Source: Salirhabdus euzebyi
GTDB taxonomy: Bacteria > Bacillota > Bacilli > Bacillales > Alkalibacillaceae
Direction: 5' to 3'
DNA length: 64,000 bases
Assembly (NCBI RefSeq): GCF_014207435.1
Contig: NZ_JACHGH010000009.1
Span: 17,406-81,405, forward strand
Of the stretch, positions 1 through 6,420 are shown piece after piece. Each line of letters begins with the position of its first letter. Positions within the stretch are counted from its first letter, which is position 1. The notes below the pieces were generated by a model that saw nothing but the letters and a program-made list of their open reading frames with translations, searched no databases and was not told the DNA's origin. Made by a program: the position numbers and the translations under genes.

Positions 1-345
1 TTTTTTTGTGATGTTTTAATGCAAAAAGCCACTTATCTTCACACATTGGATAGACTTTGCTGCCTTTCATCGCACTTATAGGAATAGCACTCATTCTTTT
101 TTTGTGATGTTTTAATGCAAAAAGCCACTTATCTTCACACATTGGATAGACTTTGCTGCCTTTCATCGCACTTATAGGAATAGCACTCATTCCTTTTTTT
201 GTGATGTTTTAATGCAAAAAGCCACTTATCTTCACGCATTGGATAGACTTTGCTGCTTTTCATCGCACTTATAGGAATAGCACTCATTCCTTTTTTTGTG
301 ATGTTCTGATACAAAAAGGACAGTTATCTTCACATGTTTTTTTAA
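1..345. repeat. 97-bp tandem repeat array, about 3.5 copies
   Basis: Three nearly identical units and one degenerate partial unit lie head to tail. The shared string GTGATGTTTTAATGC recurs with its start at 8, 104 and 201, and a diverged copy begins at 298, so the period is 96-97 bp. The full copies differ by only a few single bases, for example CACACATT versus CACGCATT. Each unit starts with a T-run and contains CACTTAT twice. No open frame runs through it. The array begins at the window edge, so more copies may lie to the left. Function is unknown. Confidence 0.9.
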
Positions 346-480
346 ATCTTTTTTAATGTCTTTTAAAACTATTGAAGAGTATTAAATAAAATAAACGGTG
401 TACTGTCTAAAAATCGGCTTTTTAATATTAAAAATTACTTTTTGTGTTAAAAAAATATAAAAACATTTGAGGTGATATTG

Positions 481-825
481 GTGGAAACAATTAAAAGAGG
501 ACAGATAAGAATTGTTAATTTTGGTCCATATATTGGTTCTGAGCAAGGCGGTTACAGACCAGCATTAGTTATTCAAAATAATTTGGGAAATATTTATTCT
601 ACAACAACAATAGTAGTTCCTATTAGTTCCAAGAAGTTTAAACTACTCCCTACACATATAAAATTAAACAAACAACATCTTAAGCATAAAAAAGTTGATG
701 GAGTTCTGCTAATGGAACAAATCCGTGTAGTCGATAAAAAAAGAATCTATCAAATGGTTGATGAAATTACTGATAACTTATATTCACATATACATACAGC
801 TCTTTGTATTGCTACAGGGTATTAG
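481..825 (+). CDS. PemK/MazF-family toxin (orphan)
   Basis: This encodes a protein of about 114 residues with the MazF/PemK signature. A GGYRPALVIQN segment lies near residues 23-33, followed by a VVPISS strand and an EQIRVVDKKRI segment. Family members are sequence-specific mRNA endoribonucleases, and the Arg of the RPALV motif is part of the usual active site. I chose GTG 481 because GAGGTG at 469-474 sits six bases upstream. A longer in-frame start at 472 would overlap that ribosome site. No antitoxin gene of the MazE type precedes it: the 345-480 stretch is AT-rich and has no frame. It therefore looks like an orphan toxin or one whose antitoxin is elsewhere. The family is clear; activity is inferred. 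Confidence 0.85.
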   Translation: METIKRGQIRIVNFGPYIGSEQGGYRPALVIQNNLGNIYSTTTIVVPISSKKFKLLPTHIKLNKQHLKHKKVDGVLLMEQIRVVDKKRIYQMVDEITDNLYSHIHTALCIATGY

Positions 826-836
826 TAAATATAAAA

Positions 837-860
837 AAAGTGCTGTTTTTTCAGCACTTT
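837..860. terminator. Bidirectional terminator
   Basis: AAAGTGCTG and CAGCACTTT form a nine-base-pair stem around a six-T loop. A-rich and T-rich flanks lie on either side, between the convergent toxin gene and the small minus-strand gene. Confidence 0.75.
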
Positions 861-867
861 CTTTTAC

Positions 868-1131
868 CTATATAGCCTCTAAAATAGTTTCGTCAGACAT
901 TATAATTTTTACTGCCTCTTCTTTTGTTAATATACCTTTATAGTAATCGTAAGGTACATCAAAGACCTCTTTATCAATAACCTTTTCCATTAGACTTTGT
1001 AAATCAATATCTTCTAAAAAATGCAACCCAATTCCTAATTTTTCAGCAGCATCTGTATATTTATATTGAAATACAATTTTATCAAGAAACGCTTCTATAA
1101 TATCTTCAGTTATAATTATTTTCTGTTTCAT
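868..1131 (-). CDS. Small hypothetical protein, 87 residues
   Basis: The gene has a strong ribosome site (GGAGGG about six bases before the ATG), so translation is likely. The product is acidic and predicted to be helical, with no membrane segment and no motif I recognise. It is convergent with the MazF-like gene and separated from it by the shared terminator, so it is unlikely to be that toxin's antitoxin by the usual operon logic. Island location suggests an accessory role. I cannot name a function. Confidence 0.6.
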   Translation of the reverse strand: MKQKIIITEDIIEAFLDKIVFQYKYTDAAEKLGIGLHFLEDIDLQSLMEKVIDKEVFDVPYDYYKGILTKEEAVKIIMSDETILEAI

Positions 1132-1605
1132 TTTATCCCTCCTATATATTTATTACAATTATACCATTTTCTGTAACTATTCTACTATAATTTTTTAAAA
1201 AAACCGGTTGTTTTGTTATTGGATATAATAAGCTATTGAATAATATAGTTTTATGTAAATTAGTTTTGTTCTAACCATTAAGATGTTAGAAAAAAATAGA
1301 GACAGGATAAATAGCTTTAATAAATCAAACTATTAATAAAGTTGCTTTAAGATATTAAGAAGTATTATTAAAAATACAGTGATAAATAAAGACTTATAAA
1401 AAAATAGGTGATAGTGAGAATACGTTTTTTAGAAAATATAGGTATGATAGAGAACGATAAAATTAAAAATTAAAGGGTAATGAGAGAACATAAAAATTAT
1501 AAATACACAAAAGGCAAATGATAGTTTTTGTTAGCAAGTATGTATAACATTAAGAAAATAAGCTATTCAAAAGATTAGTGATTTTACAAAAATAAAGGCG
1601 AAAAT
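1132..1605. other. AT-rich intergenic stretch
   Basis: About 470 bases of very AT-rich sequence with frequent stops in all frames. Apart from the probable promoter of the small minus-strand gene near 1140-1200, I see no gene, no repeat and no strong hairpin. Confidence 0.5.
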
Positions 1606-1849
1606 ATGAATTATCAAAACCGGATTGGAATAACAAAGGAACAATTTAAAAAGTTTAGCATAATTCAAAAAAACACCAATTTACTTGGGGTACACAATCC
1701 CGCAAACTTCAATACTGCTTGGGAATATATTGAAAGTAGTTTGGGTTCCAAAAGAAAACTGTTTTCATGTTCATTACAGAGCCACTGATGTTTTCGAAAA
1801 AAATGGTATCACTACGAGTTAAACGGTGATTGGTGATAAAACAGTATAA
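1606..1849 (+). pseudogene. Frameshifted remnant of an unknown protein
   Basis: A frame opens at ATG 1606 and reads about 45 residues into a WEYIESSLG segment. It then drifts into non-homologous-looking sequence and stops at about 1788. If one base is skipped near 1742, a second frame continues with VPKENCFHVHYRATDVFEKN. It stops at a TAA near 1819 and then reads eight more codons to a stop at 1849, just before a terminator. The continuation looks more protein-like than the original frame, which suggests a decayed gene with one frameshift and one nonsense change. The parent family is not recognised. Confidence 0.45.
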
Positions 1850-1854
1850 AAAAT

Positions 1855-1890
1855 CTCTCCGATAATTTCGGAGGGAATTTTTATTTTTTA
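1855..1890 (+). terminator. Rho-independent terminator
   Basis: CTCTCCGA pairs with TCGGAGGG around a short loop and is followed by an interrupted T-run. It closes the decayed gene just upstream. Confidence 0.65.
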
Positions 1891-1919
1891 TTTAACTCTT
1901 CACTAGAGGGGGGATTACA

Positions 1920-2105
1920 ATGGGAAATTTCAAACAAAAAACCATAATTGTGAATGATGGGATTGTTGTAACCATTCATTTTGACGAAAAATACCAACTG
2001 GTTCCGAGTGAAATAGTACTGGAAACCATTATTTCAGAGCTAAACGAATATAAATACTATTTAAAAGTTTTTGATGAATTAGATACCAAAAATAAGCCAA
2101 AATAA
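1920..2105 (+). CDS. Small hypothetical protein, 61 residues
   Basis: ATG 1920 follows a GAGGGGGGA ribosome site at good spacing, so this small frame is probably translated. The product has a hydrophobic strand-like N-terminal half (TIIVNDGIVVTIHF) and a charged helical C-terminal half. I do not recognise a family. It is convergent with the 227-residue gene that follows, across about 150 bases holding a hairpin. Confidence 0.5.
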   Translation: MGNFKQKTIIVNDGIVVTIHFDEKYQLVPSEIVLETIISELNEYKYYLKVFDELDTKNKPK

Positions 2106-2197
2106 CCTCATTTTTTTGAAAAATGCTCCTGAAACTACACTATTTAAGGGCTAAAGAGTAAAAAACAAAAAAACACCCCATTTTTGAGCGTAAAAAA

Positions 2198-2230
2198 GTG
2201 GTTCAAGCTGCACAAAGCAAAAAGAACCAC
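2198..2230 (-). terminator. Probable terminator of the 227-residue gene
   Basis: GTGGTTC at 2198-2204 pairs with GAACCAC at 2224-2230. In the minus-strand direction the stem is followed by six T residues. It lies just downstream of the stop of the 2254-2937 gene. Confidence 0.6.
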
Positions 2231-2253
2231 CAGGGCTTACTGTCTTTTGTTTA

Positions 2254-2937
2254 CTAGCCACCCTCTTCGAACTCGGAAAAAACCTTTACTGTCGGCTTTT
2301 TCGTATATATCCAAAAATCTTTCCTGTTCATTTTGCGCTTTTTACCTTGTTCATTGCGAATCCGAATTTGATTTTTTTCGGCTTGTTTAATCGCAAACGT
2401 AGCAAGGTCTCTTTTTTGCTTGAGAACTGGACCATAAGAAGGTAATCCGTTCACCATTTTAAAAGTATTTTGCAACAAAACAGGATTTCTTCTTTTGGCT
2501 GTATTGTGAATGACCGCCTTTAAACCTTGATATGTATCACTAGATAGCTTCACATTCACCTTCCCATTGCCTGAAATTTGCAGCACAAAAGTTGTCAGTT
2601 CCCCCACTTTCAAAAAGAGTGGCTCCTGACGGATATCATAAAATTTATCATCATAAACGTCTGGAACAGTACCTTCGGTATGAAAAATGAAAGCGTACTG
2701 TTCCCAACGGATGTAGACGAAATTAGCTAGACCTTTCGCCTTCCGCCTATGACGTTTGAATTTATCTATATTTGTCTCATATTTGCTCATTAACTTTTCA
2801 TCGATTTTAAGCCATTTGTCTTGCTTTTGAACTGGAAGTTCCGTGCAATGCCAATAATAATACCCCTTTCCTAATAGATTATTTGTAATGTATTGAAGCA
2901 ATCCTTTCCAGGATTCAACCAAATATTGTTGAGCCAT
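2254..2937 (-). CDS. Unrecognised basic protein downstream of a large structured RNA
   Basis: A 227-residue protein with ATG at 2937 and a strong ribosome site (GGGAGGTGG at 2943-2951). It is rich in Lys, Arg and aromatic residues, has no membrane segment or signal peptide, and ends with a very basic stretch (KQAEKNQIRIRNEQGKKRK, roughly residues 186-204). A short basic patch FKRHRRKAKGLANF lies near residue 60. I see no RT, HUH, HNH, LAGLIDADG or recombinase motif. Its start codon lies 35 bases past the end of the structured RNA at 2972-4023 on the same strand, so the two are probably co-transcribed. Its charge would suit nucleic-acid binding, but that is inference. It may be a partner of the RNA or simply the cargo behind it. 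Confidence 0.65.
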   Translation of the reverse strand: MAQQYLVESWKGLLQYITNNLLGKGYYYWHCTELPVQKQDKWLKIDEKLMSKYETNIDKFKRHRRKAKGLANFVYIRWEQYAFIFHTEGTVPDVYDDKFYDIRQEPLFLKVGELTTFVLQISGNGKVNVKLSSDTYQGLKAVIHNTAKRRNPVLLQNTFKMVNGLPSYGPVLKQKRDLATFAIKQAEKNQIRIRNEQGKKRKMNRKDFWIYTKKPTVKVFSEFEEGG

Positions 2938-2971
2938 AATACCACCTCCCAGTGGAATAAAACAGCACCAA

Positions 2972-4023
2972 GGTCCGCCAAGACCAAATAAATCTTCGCC
3001 AAAAGATTTATTCCCAAATCATCGTTCTGCATAACCCATCTGTTTTCAGCCGTCCTTTTGCAAGAGTACCACCTCTTACGGAACTATCACTGCCACTGCC
3101 TTGCAGCATTGATAAAAGCCTAATCACGTCATCTCCCACCGCCAGCTCCACCTGGTACGGTTTCCCACTTTAGTCACACACTTCATTCAATAAGTCAGGT
3201 CGGCTCGTCAATATATCTAATAGGGGCAGAGTATGGAAGCTCCCCCTTACTCACGCAAAGCGCTTTCGGTTGATATATTGAGTCGACGCCAGTTCGGCAT
3301 CCTCTCTTATTGAATTTACTCGGTTGGTCCCTACTAAAACGCAGGGTTCCTTTAGCTGCCAGCATGTTGGCAGACCTTTACGGGTTGAGCTATTCGTATT
3401 TGTATCCCCTTTCGGAGACCAAGCTTTTACTTGGCGGAACTCAAAAGAGTTCGCTTCCTCCCCCGCCGAGCCAAACGTTGAGCCATTACTGGACCTCCCC
3501 GCTGGGTGGATTTTCACCACTTCGTAATGTAACGAACAGAATTTCACATAGCTGAAATTCCATTATTTCAGTGTCGCCCATCGTCCAAGAACCGTTAGGT
3601 TCCAGTGGGTAGAAGCGCTTTTACACGCAGCCCCCGTTGTAGCTACACAAGCAACTCTCATTGCATGTAGCTTCAGGTCTCTCCGATTTCATCACGGCTG
3701 GTAGCCGCGAATCCCAACGAAGATAGCTCGCTCCGTCAAGCTATGCTCAACGTGCTCACCTGCATTTACGATTGATTTGGTTTTGTATTTCGATATTTTT
3801 ATAGTTGCAGTTGGCGCTGCAACTTGGCATTTTTACACGAAAAGAAATATGGTTGGCAGCCATATTTTTTCAGTATCTGAAAGAAATAGGCTGGCGACCT
3901 ATCCCTTTTAATTCCTCGGCGGAAATTCCGCTGAGAAGTTCAAAAGATGAAGGTCAAGACCGACTCAAACGCCGTCGGGCTCCATACTCCTTAATAGAGG
4001 TTGCGTTTCGGAATCGAAACGCA
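2972..4023 (-). ncRNA. Large ornate structured RNA candidate, about 1.05 kb
   Basis: This stretch has no credible gene but is packed with stems and is visibly richer in G+C than its surroundings. Nested long-range helices are exact: 3185-3194 pairs with 3306-3315, and inside it 3208-3217 pairs with 3272-3281. Local hairpins include 3803-3824 (8 bp), 3846-3868 (8 bp), 3887-3903, 3916-3936, 4002-4023 (9 bp) and 2987-3012 (10 bp). The minus strand is preferred because one hairpin (about 3646-3673) then closes on a GAGA tetraloop, because a gene with a good ribosome site follows directly, and because a terminator lies after that gene. Hairpin loops at the two ends are perfectly complementary. I see no group II domain V, RNase P or tmRNA signature. 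It may be related to the large ornate RNAs (GOLLD, ROOL, OLE), or be new. Confidence 0.65.
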
Positions 4024-4169
4024 TAATTTACTCCAGTTCTTAAAAACCTTAGCATAAAATAATAATAATAGTTAAAATAAGATAAAATAAATAATCCTGT
4101 TTTACTTATATAGGTTTTTACAACTAATTCATTTGGATATGCTGAAAACCAGTCAAGGAGGGCTTTTAA

Positions 4170-4304
4170 ATGAAAAAATTGTCTAATCTATCTGCCGGAG
4201 AAATCGCAAAAAAATTATATGAAGAACAAAAAAAGAAAAACGAGAATGTAATTAAAAAAGCAGAAGCGATATTAAATAAAGACAAGAAATGTTTAAAGGA
4301 ATAA
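4170..4304 (+). CDS. Very small hypothetical protein, 44 residues
   Basis: ATG 4170 lies seven bases after a strong AAGGAGGG site. The 44-residue product is lysine-rich and predicted as one long amphipathic helix (EIAKKLYEEQKKKNENVIKK). No family is recognised. It lies upstream of, and divergent from, the large RNA. Good ribosome site and coding-like composition support it; function is unknown. Confidence 0.5.
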   Translation: MKKLSNLSAGEIAKKLYEEQKKKNENVIKKAEAILNKDKKCLKE

Positions 4305-4350
4305 ATTATTAAAAAGAATAATACAACTGATTAAAGAGAGGGGGTAAAAC

Positions 4351-4410
4351 ATGGCTAATAAGAAATCAGAAACAATGCTAAAAGACGTTGAAAATGGAAG
4401 GAAATTGTAA
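4351..4410 (+). CDS. Possible 19-residue peptide or truncated gene
   Basis: ATG 4351 follows GAGAGGGGG at normal spacing and reads MANKKSETMLKDVENGRKL before a stop. It may be a leader-sized peptide, or the start of a gene cut short by decay, since the sequence after it is non-coding. Evidence is limited to the ribosome site. Confidence 0.25.
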   Translation: MANKKSETMLKDVENGRKL

Positions 4411-4501
4411 ACATAGCTATTAAGGGATTTTTTTATGCTTCGATTTGAGTCGCCACTTCCCAAGGTTATACGAGAAAGTTACTTCAATAATATAGTTAAA
4501 A

Positions 4502-4523
4502 AAGCCTGAATATATTCAGGCTT
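4502..4523. terminator. Terminator of the Rep-like gene
   Basis: A perfect inverted repeat, AAGCCTGAATA with TATTCAGGCTT, abuts the stop codon of the minus-strand gene. In that direction it is followed by a run of T. Confidence 0.8.
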
Positions 4524-5486
4524 CTACTTAAGTGCTACACTATTATGTTGATTAAACATTGTTCTTACATAACGTGTATATTCTTCTACTCCCTTGCTAT
4601 CAATTCTAAAAAATAGGTCTGGGTGTATTAAAAATGTTGATTTTCTATTTGTATTTAAAACCATGACTGCACCTGCTTTTTCTAAAATTTTAAAATATTG
4701 GGTAATGGTATTACGGTTACCATTTTTGTTTCCAATAATAGAACAAAGACGGGTCTTAGTTAAGTGCCTTAAGGAACCTGAGTTTCTTTCTAATGCATCA
4801 ATAATTGATTCTCCGTCTAATGTTATACATTCATTGGGATTTTCAACTAAGTAAAATGTCTGGTAATGAAAATATGGTATTAAAGCATTGAGTAACCCGA
4901 TAGAATTAAGTATGCTTTGGTTTTTACTATTTTTTTGAATCTCTTCTATATTACTAATTACTTCTGCTAACTTTTTCTGAAAGACCTTTACAAACTTATC
5001 ACTAGATGATTTCTTTCCTTTTTCATAAAATTCACTATTTATAAGAAATACTGTTCTACGTTTATCAATTGGGTCTTTATCTTTAATTACTAATCCTATA
5101 TCAACTAATTTGTTTATTTTCACTTTAGCGTTATCTTTATGCATTCCCCATATCTTTGCAATCTCATTTATATTTAATGGTACATCCCCCTTTTTCAATG
5201 GCTTTTGACCAAAATCTAAATAAGTTAATAATTGCATAAAATAGCGCCTATCTTTGACGGTAATATCAGTTTCTTCTAGCCTTTTTAAGGGCTCACTTTT
5301 AGCCATTAAAAATTCTCCCCTTATATCTTTAATTCGTATGCCTTTTTTTCTTTGAAACTTTCTTTTTATCATTTCTTTCTTTTCTTTATCTATTAGTTCA
5401 AACTTTTTTGTTTGCGCTAAAAAATATTCCTCAATTTCTCCTGTTTCCTCATTAGGTATTCTAATTATTCTTGGACTGCTTAACAA
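4524..5486 (-). CDS. Winged-helix protein, possible plasmid-type replication or partition regulator
   Basis: A 320-residue, strongly basic protein. It starts at TTG 5486, eight bases after AGGGGG. Residues about 75-150 look like a winged helix-turn-helix (INEIAKIWGMHKDNAKVKIN, then a KRRTVFLI wing). A second similar fold appears near 245-300 (NRNTITQYFKILEKAGAV, then a wing). Two winged helices in tandem, preceded by a charged N-terminal region, recall plasmid Rep proteins of Firmicutes and also some island regulators. No catalytic motif is visible. A chromosomal island or integrated plasmid context is consistent with the toxin-like loci around it. The HTH call is fairly safe; the Rep role is a guess. 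Confidence 0.6.
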   Translation of the reverse strand: MLSSPRIIRIPNEETGEIEEYFLAQTKKFELIDKEKKEMIKRKFQRKKGIRIKDIRGEFLMAKSEPLKRLEETDITVKDRRYFMQLLTYLDFGQKPLKKGDVPLNINEIAKIWGMHKDNAKVKINKLVDIGLVIKDKDPIDKRRTVFLINSEFYEKGKKSSSDKFVKVFQKKLAEVISNIEEIQKNSKNQSILNSIGLLNALIPYFHYQTFYLVENPNECITLDGESIIDALERNSGSLRHLTKTRLCSIIGNKNGNRNTITQYFKILEKAGAVMVLNTNRKSTFLIHPDLFFRIDSKGVEEYTRYVRTMFNQHNSVALK

Positions 5487-5627
5487 TCTTGTTTCCCCCT
5501 TTATATAAATCTCTAAAATTAAAAATCAAACTAAAATTCCTTACTAGAGTAATTTGTTGTTATATTTCATGTTTATAATGAAATACTTTTTTTCCTAAAA
5601 AAATCCGTAAAAAATTCAATAAAATAT

Positions 5628-5657
5628 AAAAGGGAAACCCAAAGTGGTTTCCCTTTT
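5628..5657. terminator. Strong terminator-like hairpin
   Basis: AAAAGGGAAACC and GGTTTCCCTTTT form a 12-bp stem around a six-base loop. No gene ends right next to it, so it may insulate the par-like locus on its right. The rest of 5487-5798 is AT-rich, with the promoter region of the Rep-like gene and no gene. Confidence 0.65.
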
Positions 5658-5798
5658 CTTCATAGAACAATATATTTAAAAAAATATTAAAATTTATTTT
5701 GTGTAGAAAATTGAGGTGTTAAAGGTATTTATAAAATTTGTATGTCCCTCAAAAAAATAGATATCTTTACTAGCTTTGTTTTTAAAAGTCTTTCACTA

Positions 5799-5827
5799 TT
5801 GGAAAAAAATAGGTTAATAGTTATAAT
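5799..5827 (+). promoter_or_regulatory. Strong sigma-A-type promoter of the convergent RNA locus
   Basis: TTGGAA at 5799-5804, a 17-base spacer, then a perfect TATAAT at 5822-5827. Transcription would start near 5834. Confidence 0.75.
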
Positions 5828-5833
5828 GGAATT

Positions 5834-6019
5834 ATGTACCTTCACCCCGGGACATTCCAGGGGGTGAAGGAGATACTAACCACACTTCGCAAAAGAATCA
5901 GTAGCATCATTAACACCAAGAAGTTGTTAGGCTTAACCATATTAGAGTGGGGAGCGCTAACGACAATCATAAGCAATATATTTAACTGGATACTTAATCT
6001 GCTCCAGTATTTAATGTAA
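5834..6019 (+). CDS. Putative hydrophobic type I toxin peptide (start uncertain)
   Basis: A frame ends at 6019 and encodes a basic stretch (TLRKRISSIINTKK) followed by a hydrophobic helix-like end (LTTIISNIFNWILNLLQYLM). The ATG at 5834 coincides with the predicted transcription start, so it is probably not used. GTG 5865 or a downstream non-ATG codon would give a peptide of 30-51 residues. An AAGGAG at 5867-5872 overlaps the 3' arm of a 10-bp hairpin (5839-5848 with 5861-5870), which would hide it from ribosomes. That is typical of type I toxin mRNAs. A small membrane-acting toxin is my inference. The main doubt is the lack of a clear start codon at the right distance from the ribosome site. 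Confidence 0.4.
   Translation: MYLHPGTFQGVKEILTTLRKRISSIINTKKLLGLTILEWGALTTIISNIFNWILNLLQYLM
5869..5890 (+). repeat. Dispersed direct repeat, copy a, of the par-like locus
   Basis: GGAGATAC (5869-5876) followed by CCACACTTCGC (5880-5890). Both blocks recur near 6244-6271 in the same order. They lie just after the 5' hairpin of the plus-strand RNA. Confidence 0.75.
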
Positions 6020-6042
6020 CATCAGCAACATCGTAGATAATT

Positions 6043-6134
6043 GAGAAGGAAGGAGAGGCATAGCCTGACTAGCTACCTGCCTAGTACATTGCCAAAAAAC
6101 ATTTCCGTTCCGCGTGGTGAAGTCCATCCTTCTC
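6043..6134 (+). other. Long-range stem in the 3' part of the plus-strand RNA
   Basis: GAGAAGGA at 6043-6050 pairs with TCCTTCTC at 6127-6134, and GGA at 6052-6054 pairs with TCC at 6123-6125. The enclosed 70 bases have no gene. The structure supports a structured, non-coding 3' region after the putative peptide. Confidence 0.5.
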
Positions 6135-6186
6135 CTTATTTACACTCATTCTTTCCGATTAAAACATATTTATTCAAGATACAAAA

Positions 6187-6234
6187 AAAAAGACCCATAA
6201 CGTGGTAGTGACTAGTTACCACTAGGGTCTTTTT
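6187..6234. terminator. Shared bidirectional terminator of convergent RNAs
   Basis: AAAAAGACCC (6187-6196) pairs with GGGTCTTTTT (6225-6234), with an inner GTGGTA/TACCAC stem. A-run and T-run flanks make it work in both directions. It sits between two converging promoters. Confidence 0.8.
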
Positions 6235-6337
6235 CTTCTGCCAGGAGAATACTTTGTCGCCCACACTTCGCGTTGCACACGACTTCCTCCCAATTTTCGA
6301 ACTTTTGCTGATTTTAAAAAAGTAAAATCTGCTCCAT
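6188..6337 (-). ncRNA. Putative antitoxin RNA, about 150 nt
   Basis: The RNA would start near 6337 from the promoter at 6344-6371 and end at the shared terminator. It carries the complement of the direct repeat at 6244-6271. Its GCGAAGUGUGG and GUAUUCUCC blocks could therefore pair with the plus-strand RNA near its ribosome site, as well as through the terminator stem. A GTG with a GGGAGG site could encode only an 18-residue basic peptide, so I treat the transcript as regulatory. Confidence 0.5.
6244..6271 (+). repeat. Dispersed direct repeat, copy b, of the par-like locus
   Basis: GGAGAATAC (6244-6252) followed by CCACACTTCGC (6261-6271) matches copy a at 5869-5890. There is one extra A in the first block and wider spacing between blocks. 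Confidence 0.75.
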
Positions 6338-6343
6338 ACTTAG

Positions 6344-6371
6344 ATTATATCTAAAATTAAATAAAATGCAA
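6344..6371 (-). promoter_or_regulatory. Promoter of the putative antitoxin RNA
   Basis: On the minus strand TTGCAT (6371-6366), a 16-base spacer, and a perfect TATAAT (6349-6344) face the plus-strand RNA across the shared terminator. Confidence 0.7.
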
Positions 6372-6420
6372 ATACATGCCACTAAAATAAACTATACGCA
6401 ACTAATTTTATTTATAATAG

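Noticed and set aside
1-345. CRISPR array
   Set aside because: The repeated unit is about 97 bp with no alternation of short repeats and unique spacers, and no cas genes are nearby.
3251-3547. Protein-coding gene inside the structured RNA (also frames at 3310, 3324 and 3805)
   Set aside because: These frames overlap each other on both strands and cut across perfect stems. None has a convincing ribosome site, and their composition follows the G+C-rich structure rather than coding pattern.
2972-4023. Group II intron, RNase P RNA or tmRNA
   Set aside because: I found no domain V-like AGC/GTT hairpin, no reverse transcriptase, no RNase P core signature and no tmRNA tag frame or tRNA-like ends. 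A strongly diverged intron cannot be excluded without a covariance model search.
6188-6337. Toxin peptide encoded by the minus-strand RNA
   Set aside because: A GTG with a GGGAGG site opens an 18-residue frame, but it is hydrophilic and ends in the terminator stem. It does not look like a membrane toxin.
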